DNA of 64,000 bases from Streptomyces sp. NK15101 (GCF_020400725.1 NZ_JAINVG010000017.1:1-64000), one strand, 5' to 3'; numbered from the stretch's first letter, positions 7,713-15,742 are shown. Numbers and translations are program-made. Notes: generated from the sequence alone by a model not told the origin.

Positions 7713-8429
7713 ATGGGCCGCTCTGCGAGGGGGGCGACCGGCGCACGGAACGCGGGCAGGCCGGTGTGGCGCCCGCAGGGCGACGTGCGGGTGTGGGCCT
7801 TGCGGGTGCCGGTCGTCTCCTGGACGTCGCTCGATCTGTCCGCGCTGGACCGGGAGGAGCGTCGCCGGATGGACGCCTTCGTCCGGGACGCCGACCGGCT
7901 GCGGTACGGATTCGCCCACGCCGCGCTTCGCACGATCCTGTCCGGTCTCACCGGAACGGCACCCGGCGCGCTCCGCTTCGTCCGCGCCTCGTGCCCGGGC
8001 TGTGGCGGGCCGCACGGGCGTCCCGTACTCACCATCCCCGCACCCGAGTTCTCCCTTTCCCACAGCCGGGACATGGTGCTCGTCGCCGCCTCGTCGGATC
8101 CGATCGGTGTCGACGTGGAACCCACCCCGGAGCCCGGGGTGGTGGAGGATCTCGCGAGGATCCTGCACCCGGCGGAACGCGGGGAGATCGAGGCCGCGCC
8201 TCCCGAGGGCCGGCCGGCGGTCTTCGCCCGCCTGTGGGCGCGCAAGGAGGCCTACCTCAAGGGCCTGGGTACCGGTCTCGGCCGTGGCGCCTCCGTGGAC
8301 GACGTCCGCGGCGACCTCCCGGGCTGGCGCCTGACCGATCTTCCCGTGGGCACCGGTTACGCAGCCGCCCTCGCGGTCCGCTCCCCGGTCCCCCGCCCCG
8401 TGCGTCTGCACCGGACCCTCCCGGTGTGA
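7713..8429 (+). CDS. Sfp-type 4'-phosphopantetheinyl transferase
   Basis: This 238-aa enzyme would load phosphopantetheine from CoA onto carrier proteins. Family signatures are present: FSLSHSRDMVLVAA, the Mg-binding GVDVEP and the WARKEAYLKGLGTGLGRG block. A CPGCGGPHGRP segment precedes the catalytic part, as in many actinobacterial members. ATG 7713 is chosen because GGGAGG lies just upstream; an in-frame GTG at 7635 would add 26 poorly conserved residues. The PKSE here has its own C-terminal transferase domain, so this separate enzyme may serve the free PCP (37559) and the A-PCP protein (59054). It stands alone after a terminator. Confidence 0.85.
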   Translation: MGRSARGATGARNAGRPVWRPQGDVRVWALRVPVVSWTSLDLSALDREERRRMDAFVRDADRLRYGFAHAALRTILSGLTGTAPGALRFVRASCPGCGGPHGRPVLTIPAPEFSLSHSRDMVLVAASSDPIGVDVEPTPEPGVVEDLARILHPAERGEIEAAPPEGRPAVFARLWARKEAYLKGLGTGLGRGASVDDVRGDLPGWRLTDLPVGTGYAAALAVRSPVPRPVRLHRTLPV

Positions 8430-8551
8430 CCGTTCGGTCGGTGCCGCCGCGAAGTCCGCACGCATGAAGTGGCCCGCGGGGAACCCGGATCCCTAACGTG
8501 GCGAAAGCTTCACCAGGACCGATCGACCGAGACCCGGACAAGGAGTCCCCC

Positions 8552-9370
8552 ATGGACCTTGCGCAGACGGCGCACGGAGGACATGGAGCGCACGGAGGAC
8601 ACGAGATGGGAGGGGCGGTCTCGTCCCTCGACACCGTGGGCGCCGTCCTCTTCATCGGATGGGCCGTCGCCATGTGGGCGGCCGTCGTCGTGCTCGCCTA
8701 CGCGAACCGGGGAGCGGTGAGGCCGTGGCTGTACAAGACCGCGGTCGGCCTCATCGGTCTCGGCGTGGTCGGGCAGCTCGGCCACTTCCAGGAGCACGTG
8801 TCGCAGGCCGGCTACTGGGTGGCGAACCCGTACTCTCCCGCCTGGATGACCCCCTGGGCGACGAGCCTCGCGCGGGGCATGGGGCAGGTCGATCCGACCA
8901 AGCCCGCGCTGGGCATGGAGATCCTGCACCTGACCGGCAACTTCATCTTCCTCGCCGGCCTGGTCGGCATCGTGCTGATCACCAAGCGGGCGACCGGGCA
9001 CCTCAAGTCCCGCAAGTGGGCCAAGATGGGCGTCTGGATGCAGGGCATCCACGGTGTCGAGCACATCGTCCTGACCCTGTCCGTGGCGCTGGGTGCCAGC
9101 CGTGCGATCGGCCTGTCCACCTGGTTCGGCGCGATCGAGCCGGGGCCGGCGCTGGTGACCTACCGGGTGTGGTGGCACTTCGTCGCCAACCTGATCGGCA
9201 CCGGCATCCTCGTCGTGTCGCTCTACCACCTGCGGAAGGAGAAGCGGGCGGTCAAGGCCGGGTACGAGGAGGCCGGGTCGGGGAAGCCCGCCGAGTCCGA
9301 GACCTGCTCGCTGTTCCCCGTCTCGGAGGACGGCGTCGTGCGCGAGCCGGCTCTGGTGGGTCGCTCGTAA
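8552..9370 (+). CDS. Five-TM membrane protein with His-rich N-terminus, unknown function
   Basis: A 272-aa protein. The N-terminus is rich in histidine and glycine (HGGHGAHGGHEMGG). Five hydrophobic segments follow, near residues 26-50, 60-78, 125-147, 160-182 and 205-228. Conserved-looking polar positions sit in or near the membrane (GHFQEHVS, GIHGVEHI, WWHFVANLIG), suggesting metal or haem ligands; this is only suggestive. The C-terminal tail of about 45 aa is charged and cytoplasmic in character. The start ATG 8552 has AAGGAG 7 bases upstream. I do not recognise a characterised homologue. It is followed by a bidirectional terminator. Confidence 0.6.
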   Translation: MDLAQTAHGGHGAHGGHEMGGAVSSLDTVGAVLFIGWAVAMWAAVVVLAYANRGAVRPWLYKTAVGLIGLGVVGQLGHFQEHVSQAGYWVANPYSPAWMTPWATSLARGMGQVDPTKPALGMEILHLTGNFIFLAGLVGIVLITKRATGHLKSRKWAKMGVWMQGIHGVEHIVLTLSVALGASRAIGLSTWFGAIEPGPALVTYRVWWHFVANLIGTGILVVSLYHLRKEKRAVKAGYEEAGSGKPAESETCSLFPVSEDGVVREPALVGRS

Positions 9371-9384
9371 CCGGATGTGGACCG

Positions 9385-9423
9385 ACGGTGGTGGGGCCTC
9401 ACGGTGTGCGGCCCCACCACCGT
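9385..9423. terminator. Bidirectional terminator
   Basis: Perfect 14-bp arms (ACGGTGGTGGGGCC and complement, 9385-9398 and 9410-9423) lie between the convergent membrane-protein gene and the MerR gene. Confidence 0.75.
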
Positions 9424-9428
9424 TTCGG

Positions 9429-10082
9429 TCAGGCCTCACCGCCGCTTCTCCCGGCTGTCACGAGCGCCGGGGACGAAGCTGTGGCGCTTGCGTTCCGGGC
9501 GAGGCCACGCAGAGCGGACAGGAGGACGTCGCCCAGTGCGGCGCCGACGACCAGGCTCTCGGCACGGGTCCCGTCGCCCTCGCAGGCCCGCAGGACCTCG
9601 TCGTCGATCGCCGCCGCCCTCTGCGCCGCCTCCGCGTAGTCGTCGAGGCGGTCGGCGAAGTGGTCCTGGCCGAGTTCCCTCAGGGTGTCCAGCACCTCGA
9701 CGACGGCGGCGAACTCGGGGCTGCCGGCAGGAGCGGTCCAGCCGCGCCGCTCCGTGAGAGAGCGGACCTTCGCGATGCTCCGCGGATCCGCCGCGAGGGT
9801 GGCGAGCGGGCCCGCGTGGGGCTCTCTCGCCACCATCGCCCTCAGGTCGACCGAGCCGGCAGGGCTGTCCAGCGCCGTCACGATGTCCTTGATCCTGGAG
9901 ACCGTCAGACCGCCGAGGTCGAGCAGCGCACGGATCAGGCGGAGCCGGTGGACGTGGTGCTCGGTGTAGTGGGCCTGGTTGCTGCTGGTGAGTCGGCCGG
10001 AGGGGAGCAGCCCCTCGCGGATGTAGTACTTGATCGTGGCGGTGGAAACACCGCCGACGCGGCTGAGTTCCGCGATGCGCAT
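9429..10082 (-). CDS. MerR-family transcriptional regulator
   Basis: A 217-aa regulator. The N-terminal MerR winged-helix reads MRIAELSRVGGVSTATIKYY (residues 1-20), then REGLLPSGRLTSSNQAHYTE and HHVHRLRLIRALLDLGGLTV, with the usual dimerisation coiled coil after it. The C-terminal part (about 80-217) is helical and lacks the paired cysteines of metal-sensing MerR proteins, so it probably binds an organic ligand or acts in another way. The start ATG 10082 has AGGAG 5 bases upstream. It lies 23 bases after the 556-aa winged-helix gene on the same strand and is probably cotranscribed with it. Confidence 0.8.
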   Translation of the reverse strand: MRIAELSRVGGVSTATIKYYIREGLLPSGRLTSSNQAHYTEHHVHRLRLIRALLDLGGLTVSRIKDIVTALDSPAGSVDLRAMVAREPHAGPLATLAADPRSIAKVRSLTERRGWTAPAGSPEFAAVVEVLDTLRELGQDHFADRLDDYAEAAQRAAAIDDEVLRACEGDGTRAESLVVGAALGDVLLSALRGLARNASATASSPALVTAGRSGGEA

Positions 10083-10105
10083 GGCTGCTCCTGGTGGTGT
10101 GGGGG

Positions 10106-11776
10106 TCACGGGGCGCCGGCCGGGACGCGCTCGTCCTCCGGCAGGCCGGCTTCCGATTCGAGGCGGCAGCGCCAGCACAGGCCGCGCGGTGCTCGGCGGC
10201 CGCAGGTTCCGCCGCGGCCCCGGCAGCCGATGTCGATCGCGGTGGCGGGCACGGGGACCGGTGCGAGAGCAGGGCGGGGCCGGCAGCTCGCGCACAGGCC
10301 CGAGCTGCCGGGGAGGTGCGGTCGCTCGCAGTCCGGGCAGCACTCCACGGTCCGCAGAGGGGCCGCCACGGGGCGGACCGCGGACGTTCCCGGCCGGCCG
10401 GCTTCGGAGAGCGGCGCGGCGGGGGAGTCGGTGATGTTCTTCCGGCGGGCCGCCGCCCGCTCGGCGATCACCTCCCGGCAGGCACGGCACTCCGCGCCGG
10501 TCGACCAGAGGGTGCCCGTCTCGCAGTCCGGGTCGGAGCAGCCCCAGCGGGGGAGGGCGACGCCCAGCAGCCAGCGGCCGGGGTCCCGGATGTCGGCGAG
10601 GAGCGTCTGCGCGAGGCGGTGGGTGAGCCGGGCGCGCAGGCGGTGGACCTCGGTGCCGTCGTCGAGCTGCCGGGCGATCTCCTGGCCGATGCGGCGCTGC
10701 ACGTATGCGTTGACCCCGGTGAGCAGGAAACGAACCGGCTCCAGGACGGCGTGGAGTCTGGGGCTGAACGTCAGCTGCGGTCCCTGGTACGTGTTCCGGC
10801 CGCTGCTGCGCGTCGTGGGGGAGGGGCTGGGTGTTTCGTCGACCGCGCGAAGCGCGCGATCGCCTTGTGTCCCGACGGGGCGGGGTGCTCCGAGGCCCTC
10901 GTGCGCAGGCTTGTCCACCGGCACTTCGCCTACGGCGGGTGAGACGGACGGCGCTTCGTTCTCGGGTCGGTCAATCTTCAGGTCTTCCTTGTACGCGAGC
11001 GAACGCGCGTCAAGGTCCGGACCTGATCGGTCATCAAGGACGGAGGAGGTCCCCTCCTGCGGGGCGTGGAGGAGGAAGAGGTGGCGCCCCTGGGCTCCGG
11101 CCCGTCGCCGGACGGTGATCCAGCCCGATGTCGCCAGTTCGTCGACGATGCGGCCCGCCGCATCGGTGGTGAGCGCACGGCCGGCACGCGGGCCGGAGTG
11201 GTGGCGCAGGAAGCCGGCGAGGACGCCTTCGGTCAGAGGGATGTTCCGCGTGACGGCGTACGCGATGACGGCGTAGGCGCGCAGCAGGCGGGGCCGCAGG
11301 TGTTCGCTCGCGGCGACGGGCAGCCAGATGAACCGCTCGGTGGACCGCAGAGGACGGACCCGGCGGCGCGCGGTCGTTCCGCGTCCGCCGGGGAGGGACC
11401 GTCGGCGGCTGTCGGGCAGCTCGATGACACCGTCGGGAGCCGGGGTGCGCAGCTGCGCGAGACCGCGCTGCACGGTCGAGGCGGAGAGACCGAGGTACGA
11501 CGCGAGAGTCGCGACGGCCGCGGTGCAGCCCTCCGGACGCAGGCCGAGCGCCTTGACCTTGACGTAGACGCTCACGGCCGCATCCGAGTAGTGCGGGGAC
11601 TCCACGAGCCGCATCGGCACCTTCACCCGGCCGCGGGGGAGGGTGCTGGGAGCGGTGGGAGCGTTTCCAGCGCGACTCTGGCTGGAAAGTACGGGCGAAA
11701 AATGGCCGTTAAAGCCACTATCGGGCGTGTAAAGGTGCGTGGGGGACTGGAGAATCGCGGAACTTTGGTTCATCAT
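10106..11776 (-). CDS. Winged-helix protein with C-terminal Cys clusters, putative plasmid replication/regulatory protein
   Basis: A 556-aa protein. Residues 47-110 (RGRVKVPMRLVESPHYSDAA, then VATLASYLGLSASTVQRGLA) form a MarR/replication-initiator-like winged helix, and residues 140-220 may be a second one (RAYAVIAYAVTRNIPLTEGV, GWITVRRRAGAQGRHLFLLH). The C-terminal 130 residues hold three cysteine groups: CSDPDCETG..ECRAC, CCPDC..LCASC, and CRGRGGTC..LCWRC, which look like small zinc ribbons. The first ATG (11776) has GGAG upstream and overlaps the first of four TTCATCATGA iterons, so the protein may bind its own leader. I do not recognise a characterised homologue; a replication initiator or plasmid regulator is the best reading. 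Confidence 0.5.
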   Translation of the reverse strand: MMNQSSAILQSPTHLYTPDSGFNGHFSPVLSSQSRAGNAPTAPSTLPRGRVKVPMRLVESPHYSDAAVSVYVKVKALGLRPEGCTAAVATLASYLGLSASTVQRGLAQLRTPAPDGVIELPDSRRRSLPGGRGTTARRRVRPLRSTERFIWLPVAASEHLRPRLLRAYAVIAYAVTRNIPLTEGVLAGFLRHHSGPRAGRALTTDAAGRIVDELATSGWITVRRRAGAQGRHLFLLHAPQEGTSSVLDDRSGPDLDARSLAYKEDLKIDRPENEAPSVSPAVGEVPVDKPAHEGLGAPRPVGTQGDRALRAVDETPSPSPTTRSSGRNTYQGPQLTFSPRLHAVLEPVRFLLTGVNAYVQRRIGQEIARQLDDGTEVHRLRARLTHRLAQTLLADIRDPGRWLLGVALPRWGCSDPDCETGTLWSTGAECRACREVIAERAAARRKNITDSPAAPLSEAGRPGTSAVRPVAAPLRTVECCPDCERPHLPGSSGLCASCRPRPALAPVPVPATAIDIGCRGRGGTCGRRAPRGLCWRCRLESEAGLPEDERVPAGAP

Positions 11777-11853
11777 GAGGGGGTCTCCGTACAGGACTTC
11801 ATCATGACCCCTTACAGGGCTTCATCATGACCCCGTAGAGGGCTTCATCATGA
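11769..11853. repeat. Four TTCATCATGA iterons
   Basis: TTCATCATGA occurs at 11769-11778, 11798-11807, 11821-11830 and 11844-11853, with 29, 23 and 23 bases between starts. The second to fourth copies share longer flanks (GGGCTTCATCATGACCCC type). GGGGTCTCCGTAC flanks the array at both ends (11779-11792 and 11856-11868). The first copy covers the start codon of the 556-aa protein. Regularly spaced iterons beside a DNA-binding gene suggest an origin or an autoregulatory operator. Confidence 0.55.
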
Positions 11854-11876
11854 GTGGGGTCTCCGTACTGGGTACA

Positions 11877-11965
11877 AAGCCGCTGTGCGGCGGCTTAGTG
11901 GTTCTGGCAGAACCTGGTTGACACGCACGTACCTGGGGTGGCTCCCAGAACGGGCTTTCGCCCGT
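11877..11965. repeat. Three consecutive small hairpins beside the iterons
   Basis: AAGCCGC-N6-GCGGCTT (11877-11896), GGTTCT-GGC-AGAACC (11900-11914) and ACGGGC-TTTC-GCCCGT (11950-11965) lie between the iterons and the afsA-like gene. The rest of the 12000-12133 gap shows nothing I can assign. Iterons plus hairpins make this a candidate origin region. Confidence 0.4.
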
Positions 11966-12133
11966 CGAGTTGGCAGCTCGGCGGGCGGTGTGAAATGACC
12001 TCGGACCTCAGTGGTGGCTCACTGGGCGAGGTCTATTTCTCACTGTCCCGTTGCATCACTTCCTTCCGCGTCCTTTCGGCCTGTCGAGCCGGCCGACCGC
12101 GGACTGGTCCCGGCGATCCGGCATCGCGACCGC

Positions 12134-13084
12134 TCAGAGAGCGGCGACGTCCGTGACCTCGGCCGTACCGTTGAATACGAAGGCGCCTCCCTGAAGGGCG
12201 TTGACACGGATGATCCGGCGCTCGACCGAGGTTTCGGCAGTGTTCACCGGCTCCGCCTCGATCCAGCACGGCTCGCCGAACTCGACGTAGCGATTGAAGG
12301 ATATGTCCATCGACGTCGGCATCGTGGCTCTTCCCAGCGGTTGGGCGGCATTTGACGCCTGCCGGACCGCCTCCAGGAGTAGCATGCCCGGCACGTGGTC
12401 CACGGCGTGGTCGAAGAGGACCGGGTGGCTGGTGTCGACACGGAGCTGCCACCGGAGGCGTCCCTCGGTGGGCGACAGGACGATGTCCTGCTTCCGCAGC
12501 CGTCCGACGCTGCTGCGCGAGACGGGCTCCGGCGGTTGGGGGGCGCCGGCGAAGATCTCGGCGATGTCACTGCGACCGGCGCGCATCCGCTGGTAGACGG
12601 CGGGGGAGTGACAGCCGAACCGGGTGCTCACCATGGCGACCAGGGAGTCGTTCCGTACCACCTCGAGGTGCATGGTCATCATGGCCGGCAGCTGCTTGTG
12701 GTAGCGGATGTCCGAGAACACCGCGTGGATCTGCAGATCTGCCGGAGTGCGCTCCACGCGTAGAGCCTGAGGGTTGACGGCGAACTGGAAGCGGGACCAG
12801 CTGAGTTGGTAGCCGAAGGGGACGTCGTACGCGACGTGCGTCAGCAGGGGGAACGTCTGCCGCACCGTCTCGCACAGCAGGAGCGGGTCGTACATGCCGT
12901 GCTCGGGCACGTAGAAGCTGTGGCTGCGCGGCCATTGGGCGCTGACGGTGAAGGTGTCGGGTCCGACCTTGTTCCACCCCGTCAGAAAGACCTCCGACAG
13001 AGCTGCTCGGTGCACGTACTCCTTGGCGACCGTCGTGGTCAGCGTCGGACGTGTCACGGCGGGACGTTCCGATGTGATGAGCAT
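12134..13084 (-). CDS. AfsA-family gamma-butyrolactone synthase
   Basis: AfsA-type enzymes condense a beta-ketoacyl-ACP with dihydroxyacetone phosphate as the first step to gamma-butyrolactone autoregulators. This 316-aa protein has the double-hotdog plan. The first repeat includes KEYVHRAALSEVFLTGW and HSFYVPEHGMYDPLLLCETV. The second includes KQDIVLSPTEGRLRWQLRVD, HPVLFDHAVDHVPGMLLLEA and FNRYVEFGEPCWIEAEPV. The start is ATG 13084 (revcomp of CAT 13082-13084) with GGGGAGAGG just upstream. It is divergent from the TetR receptor gene, and a candidate autoregulatory element lies between them, the typical afsA/arpA arrangement. Confidence 0.9.
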   Translation of the reverse strand: MLITSERPAVTRPTLTTTVAKEYVHRAALSEVFLTGWNKVGPDTFTVSAQWPRSHSFYVPEHGMYDPLLLCETVRQTFPLLTHVAYDVPFGYQLSWSRFQFAVNPQALRVERTPADLQIHAVFSDIRYHKQLPAMMTMHLEVVRNDSLVAMVSTRFGCHSPAVYQRMRAGRSDIAEIFAGAPQPPEPVSRSSVGRLRKQDIVLSPTEGRLRWQLRVDTSHPVLFDHAVDHVPGMLLLEAVRQASNAAQPLGRATMPTSMDISFNRYVEFGEPCWIEAEPVNTAETSVERRIIRVNALQGGAFVFNGTAEVTDVAAL

Positions 13085-13152
13085 GCCTCTCCCCTGGGGC
13101 GTGCGTACGTGAGGGCCCTGAGTCCGGTCTACCGATCGCCGGGGCCAGCTTG

Positions 13153-13178
13153 TAAAATAAGGGCGTTCGTTTTTTTTG
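13153..13178. promoter_or_regulatory. Candidate autoregulatory element (ARE-like) in the afsA/receptor divergent promoter
   Basis: An A-rich arm, a core GGGCGTTCGT (13161-13170) and a T8 run form an imperfect palindrome. It lies 69 bases from the afsA-like start and 24 bases before the receptor start. The core GGGYGTTCGYT recurs upstream of 15792. Gamma-butyrolactone receptors bind A/T-flanked palindromes of about this length. Confidence 0.5.
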
Positions 13179-13201
13179 TCGAGAGAGGCAGGTCTGGTCC
13201 G

Positions 13202-13831
13202 ATGGACGAGCCGAAACAGGAACGGGCGGTGAAGACGCGGGAGGCGATCCTGTACGCGGCGGCGGAGGTCTTCGACACCTACGGGTACAGCGGCGCCAGC
13301 ATCAGCAAGATCATGGAGCGCGCCCAGGTCACGCAGGGAGGGATGTACTTCCACTTCAAGTCCAAGCTGGGACTGGCGCAGGCGGTGCTGGCGCATCAGC
13401 AGGAGTTCGTGCACTTCCCGCCCCAGGGTCATGACGGACTGCAGCTTCTCATCGACCTGAACTTCTTCCTCGCTCGCGAACTGCAGACCAACGTGCTGTT
13501 CCGGGCGAGCGTCCGACTCGCCGTCGAGCAGGGCGACTTCGGGATGCGGGACGACACGGCGTACCAGGAGTGGGTCGACCAGTTCCACGGGCTGCTGTGC
13601 GCAGCGCGTGAAAGGGGCGAACTGCTGCCGGGCGTCGACGAACGGGAGTTCGCGAACGTGCTGGTGGGGGCCTACAGCGGTATCCAGGTGTTCTCCAACG
13701 TCGCCTCGGGGCGGGCCGACCTTCATTCGCGGCTCGTTTCGATGTGGCGCTATTTCCTGCCCGCGATCGCAACTCCCCAAGCCATCGCCGAGTTGAGGTT
13801 CCCACAGGACGTACAGGAGTTCGCAGCGTGA
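13202..13831 (+). CDS. TetR-family butyrolactone receptor-like repressor (ArpA type)
   Basis: A 209-aa TetR regulator. The N-terminal HTH region reads RAVKTREAILYAAAEVFDTY (9-28), then GYSGASISKIMERAQVTQGG and MYFHFKSKLGLAQAVLAHQ, which is very close to the ArpA/ScbR/BarA receptor family. The C-terminal ligand domain includes ARELQTNVLFRASVRLAVEQ and SGIQVFSNVASGRADL, again typical of butyrolactone receptors. It is divergent from the afsA-like synthase gene across a 117-base promoter region. Its stop overlaps the GTG start of the epimerase gene (GTGA), so the two are coupled. It probably represses its own promoter and the neighbouring genes until the autoregulator is made. Confidence 0.88.
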   Translation: MDEPKQERAVKTREAILYAAAEVFDTYGYSGASISKIMERAQVTQGGMYFHFKSKLGLAQAVLAHQQEFVHFPPQGHDGLQLLIDLNFFLARELQTNVLFRASVRLAVEQGDFGMRDDTAYQEWVDQFHGLLCAARERGELLPGVDEREFANVLVGAYSGIQVFSNVASGRADLHSRLVSMWRYFLPAIATPQAIAELRFPQDVQEFAA

Positions 13832-14787
13832 GACCCACGCGTCTGGTGGTGACGGGAGCCACCGGGTTCATCGGATCGGCCGTCCTGCGGGAGCTGGGGC
13901 GGCTGCGCGGCGAGGAGGCGTTCGACCTCGTCGTCCGGGCGGTGGGACGGCGGTTACCCGACGAGCTGTCGGGAGCGGACGAGTGGGCCGACGCCGATCT
14001 CGCGGATCCTCGCAGTCTCGCGGGGGTCTGCGACGGGGCGGACGCGGTGCTGCACCTGGCCGCGCTCGTCGACGCCCATGAGTCGCCGTGCGTCGCCGTC
14101 AACCAACGAGGGACCGCTGCCCTGATGGACGAGGCCGTGCGCTCCGGGGTGAGCCGGGTGGTGCACCTGTCCACGGCGGCGGTCTACGGCCTCGGGCCGC
14201 ACCGGGGGATCGCCGTGGACGAGGTCGCGCCGGCTCCCGTGTCCGCTGCGAGCCGGACCCGGCTCGCCGGTGAGGCCCACGCTCTGGCGGCCGGAGCGAC
14301 TGTCCTGCGGCCCGGCCTCGTGCTCGGGACGGGCGACCGCTGGGCCGTGCCCGCGCTCGTCGAGCTCCTCGACGCGGTCCCCGCCCTGTGGGACGGGGGA
14401 CGGGCGAAGCTGTCCCTTGTGGCGGTCGAGGACCTGGCCCGGCTGATCGCACACCTCGGGTTGACCGGCGCTCTGCCCGGCGGGCGGATCTGGCACGCCG
14501 GCCATCCCGAGCCGGTGCGCCTCGCCGAGCTCGTCGGAGCTCTGGCCCGCGCCGGAATCGTGCCGTCCCCGACACGGGAACTGCCGTTGGACGCCTGCCT
14601 GGAACAACTGCGGGCGTCGGGAACCCGCCTGAGCGAGCGACAGTTCCGCCTCTTCGCGCAGGACTTCTGGTTCGACAGCCGTGACCTCTGGCGCGTCTCC
14701 GGCTGTCCCGCGGGTCCGGGGCCGCTGGATCGGTTGACCTCGGCCGCGGCATGGTACGGATCCCGGCCGGTGGGCCGGGCGGTCTGA
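13828..14787 (+). CDS. NAD-dependent epimerase/dehydratase-like protein with a TTA codon
   Basis: A 319-aa extended short-chain dehydrogenase. The Rossmann motif TGATGFIGS is at residues 9-17, DLADP and LHLAALVDAHE follow, and STAAVYG marks the usual active-site strand. The usual YxxxK dyad is not evident: the expected place reads SAASRTRLAGEA, so catalysis may differ or be lost. Codon 43 (13954-13956) is TTA, the rare leucine codon read by the bldA tRNA, so translation may depend on development. Homologues sit in butyrolactone loci next to afsA/arpA genes and are thought to act in autoregulator maturation. The GTG start overlaps the receptor gene stop. Confidence 0.75.
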   Translation: MRPTRLVVTGATGFIGSAVLRELGRLRGEEAFDLVVRAVGRRLPDELSGADEWADADLADPRSLAGVCDGADAVLHLAALVDAHESPCVAVNQRGTAALMDEAVRSGVSRVVHLSTAAVYGLGPHRGIAVDEVAPAPVSAASRTRLAGEAHALAAGATVLRPGLVLGTGDRWAVPALVELLDAVPALWDGGRAKLSLVAVEDLARLIAHLGLTGALPGGRIWHAGHPEPVRLAELVGALARAGIVPSPTRELPLDACLEQLRASGTRLSERQFRLFAQDFWFDSRDLWRVSGCPAGPGPLDRLTSAAAWYGSRPVGRAV

Positions 14788-14810
14788 CCGAGCACCGCCC
14801 GGCCCACCGG
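14767..14810. terminator. Bidirectional terminator with 17-bp perfect arms
   Basis: CCGGTGGGCCGGGCGGT (14767-14783) pairs with its complement at 14794-14810. The left arm encodes the last residues of the epimerase-like protein, and the right arm lies just before the stop of the convergent TetR gene. Confidence 0.7.
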
Positions 14811-14814
14811 ACTT

Positions 14815-15492
14815 TCAGTCCGCCTGCGCGGGGCTTTCCGACGGGCCCGTCTGCCGTGGCACGGCCGGCCCCTCGGCGGAGACGCCCACGAGCGCCAGAT
14901 GCCAGACACGCTTGAGCTGCGCGACGGCGCTCTCGAACGCCGGGTCCGAACCCATCCGCCTCCGCAGGTATGCCTCGGCTCCGCTCGTCAGATGCTCCAC
15001 GAGCGTCGTGACGTCCGCGGGCAGCGCGTCCGTGCGAAGTTGGCCGCTTTCGTACGCGCGGTCCAGCAGCCCCCGGACGGTGGGCAGCCAGGCGTCCGAC
15101 CACGCCTCGGTCCCCGGGCGTTCCCGGCCCAGGCGGATCGTGGCGCGTACCGACGGCTCCTGCTCCATCAGCCGGGTCAGTTCGAGGGTCAGGTCGATCA
15201 CCATGCGCAACGGCGTCATCGGCTCGGCCGACAGGCGTTCCAGAGCGGTCAGCGTGACCGAACGCCCCTCCTTCTGCACCGCGTCCGCCAGGTGCACCTT
15301 CGTGGGGAAATGGAAGGTGACGGCGCCTATCGACATGCCTGCCACCGAGCTGATCCGCGACAGCGACGTCCCGTCGTACCCGTAGAGGTCGAACTCCTCG
15401 GATGCCGCTCTGACCAGAACCTTGCGCGTGCGCAAGGCCCTCTCTTGTTTCACCACACCGTCTCCCGAGGAGGGCTCGTCGCCGTCGGACAT
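14815..15492 (-). CDS. TetR-family regulator (pseudo-receptor type)
   Basis: A 225-aa TetR protein. The HTH region (about 20-60) reads ALRTRKVLVRAASEEFDLYG, YDGTSLSRISSVAGMSIGAV and TFHFPTKVHLADAV, again of the butyrolactone-receptor subgroup. The C-terminal part has LTRLMEQEPSVRATIRLGRE and TTLVEHLTSGAEAYLRRRMG. Streptomyces butyrolactone loci often hold a second receptor homologue that does not bind the native signal but responds to the antibiotic or repressor networks; that role is a guess here. The start ATG 15492 lacks a clear ribosome site, and a GTG a few codons inside is possible. It is divergent from the transposase-like gene across an ARE-like site. Confidence 0.8.
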   Translation of the reverse strand: MSDGDEPSSGDGVVKQERALRTRKVLVRAASEEFDLYGYDGTSLSRISSVAGMSIGAVTFHFPTKVHLADAVQKEGRSVTLTALERLSAEPMTPLRMVIDLTLELTRLMEQEPSVRATIRLGRERPGTEAWSDAWLPTVRGLLDRAYESGQLRTDALPADVTTLVEHLTSGAEAYLRRRMGSDPAFESAVAQLKRVWHLALVGVSAEGPAVPRQTGPSESPAQAD

Positions 15493-15715
15493 GTAAGGAC
15501 GCTGACTCTGGCCCGGCGGCGCACCGTCGGGGTGTCCCGTGAGGAACAGACCTTCCCCCTCCGGTCCAACGCTGTCCTTCCTTCCTCCCGAGGGCAAGGC
15601 CGAGTTGCCCAAGATGTCGTCGATCCCCGCAGGTCAGAGGGGTGGGCCGGGCTTCGGGCGCGGAACGCGGCGGAAGCCGACTTGGCGAAGTGCATGCGGC
15701 AACTCTCCTGAGTCG

Positions 15716-15742
15716 CAAAAAAAAGAGGGTGTTCGCTATTAT
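15716..15742. promoter_or_regulatory. Second ARE-like element
   Basis: A run of eight A, the core GAGGGTGTTCGCT (15725-15737) and a T/A-rich right arm form an imperfect palindrome. It shares GGGYGTTCGYT with the element at 13153-13178. It lies about 50 bases before the transposase-like gene, in the divergent region with the second TetR gene. Confidence 0.45.

Noticed and set aside
9375..11276. 633-aa frame on the + strand opposite the MerR and Cys-cluster genes
   Set aside because: It spans two genes on the other strand and the gap between them; translation is Arg/Ser/Pro-rich without domains.
11938..11985. tRNA-like or attachment site suggested by the ACGGGC-TTTC-GCCCGT hairpin
   Set aside because: No cloverleaf, acceptor pairing or integrase gene nearby; treated only as a hairpin.
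12134..13780. 548-aa version of the AfsA gene
   Set aside because: The extra N-terminal part runs antisense through the TetR receptor; the AfsA fold starts at the ATG at 13084 with a good ribosome site.
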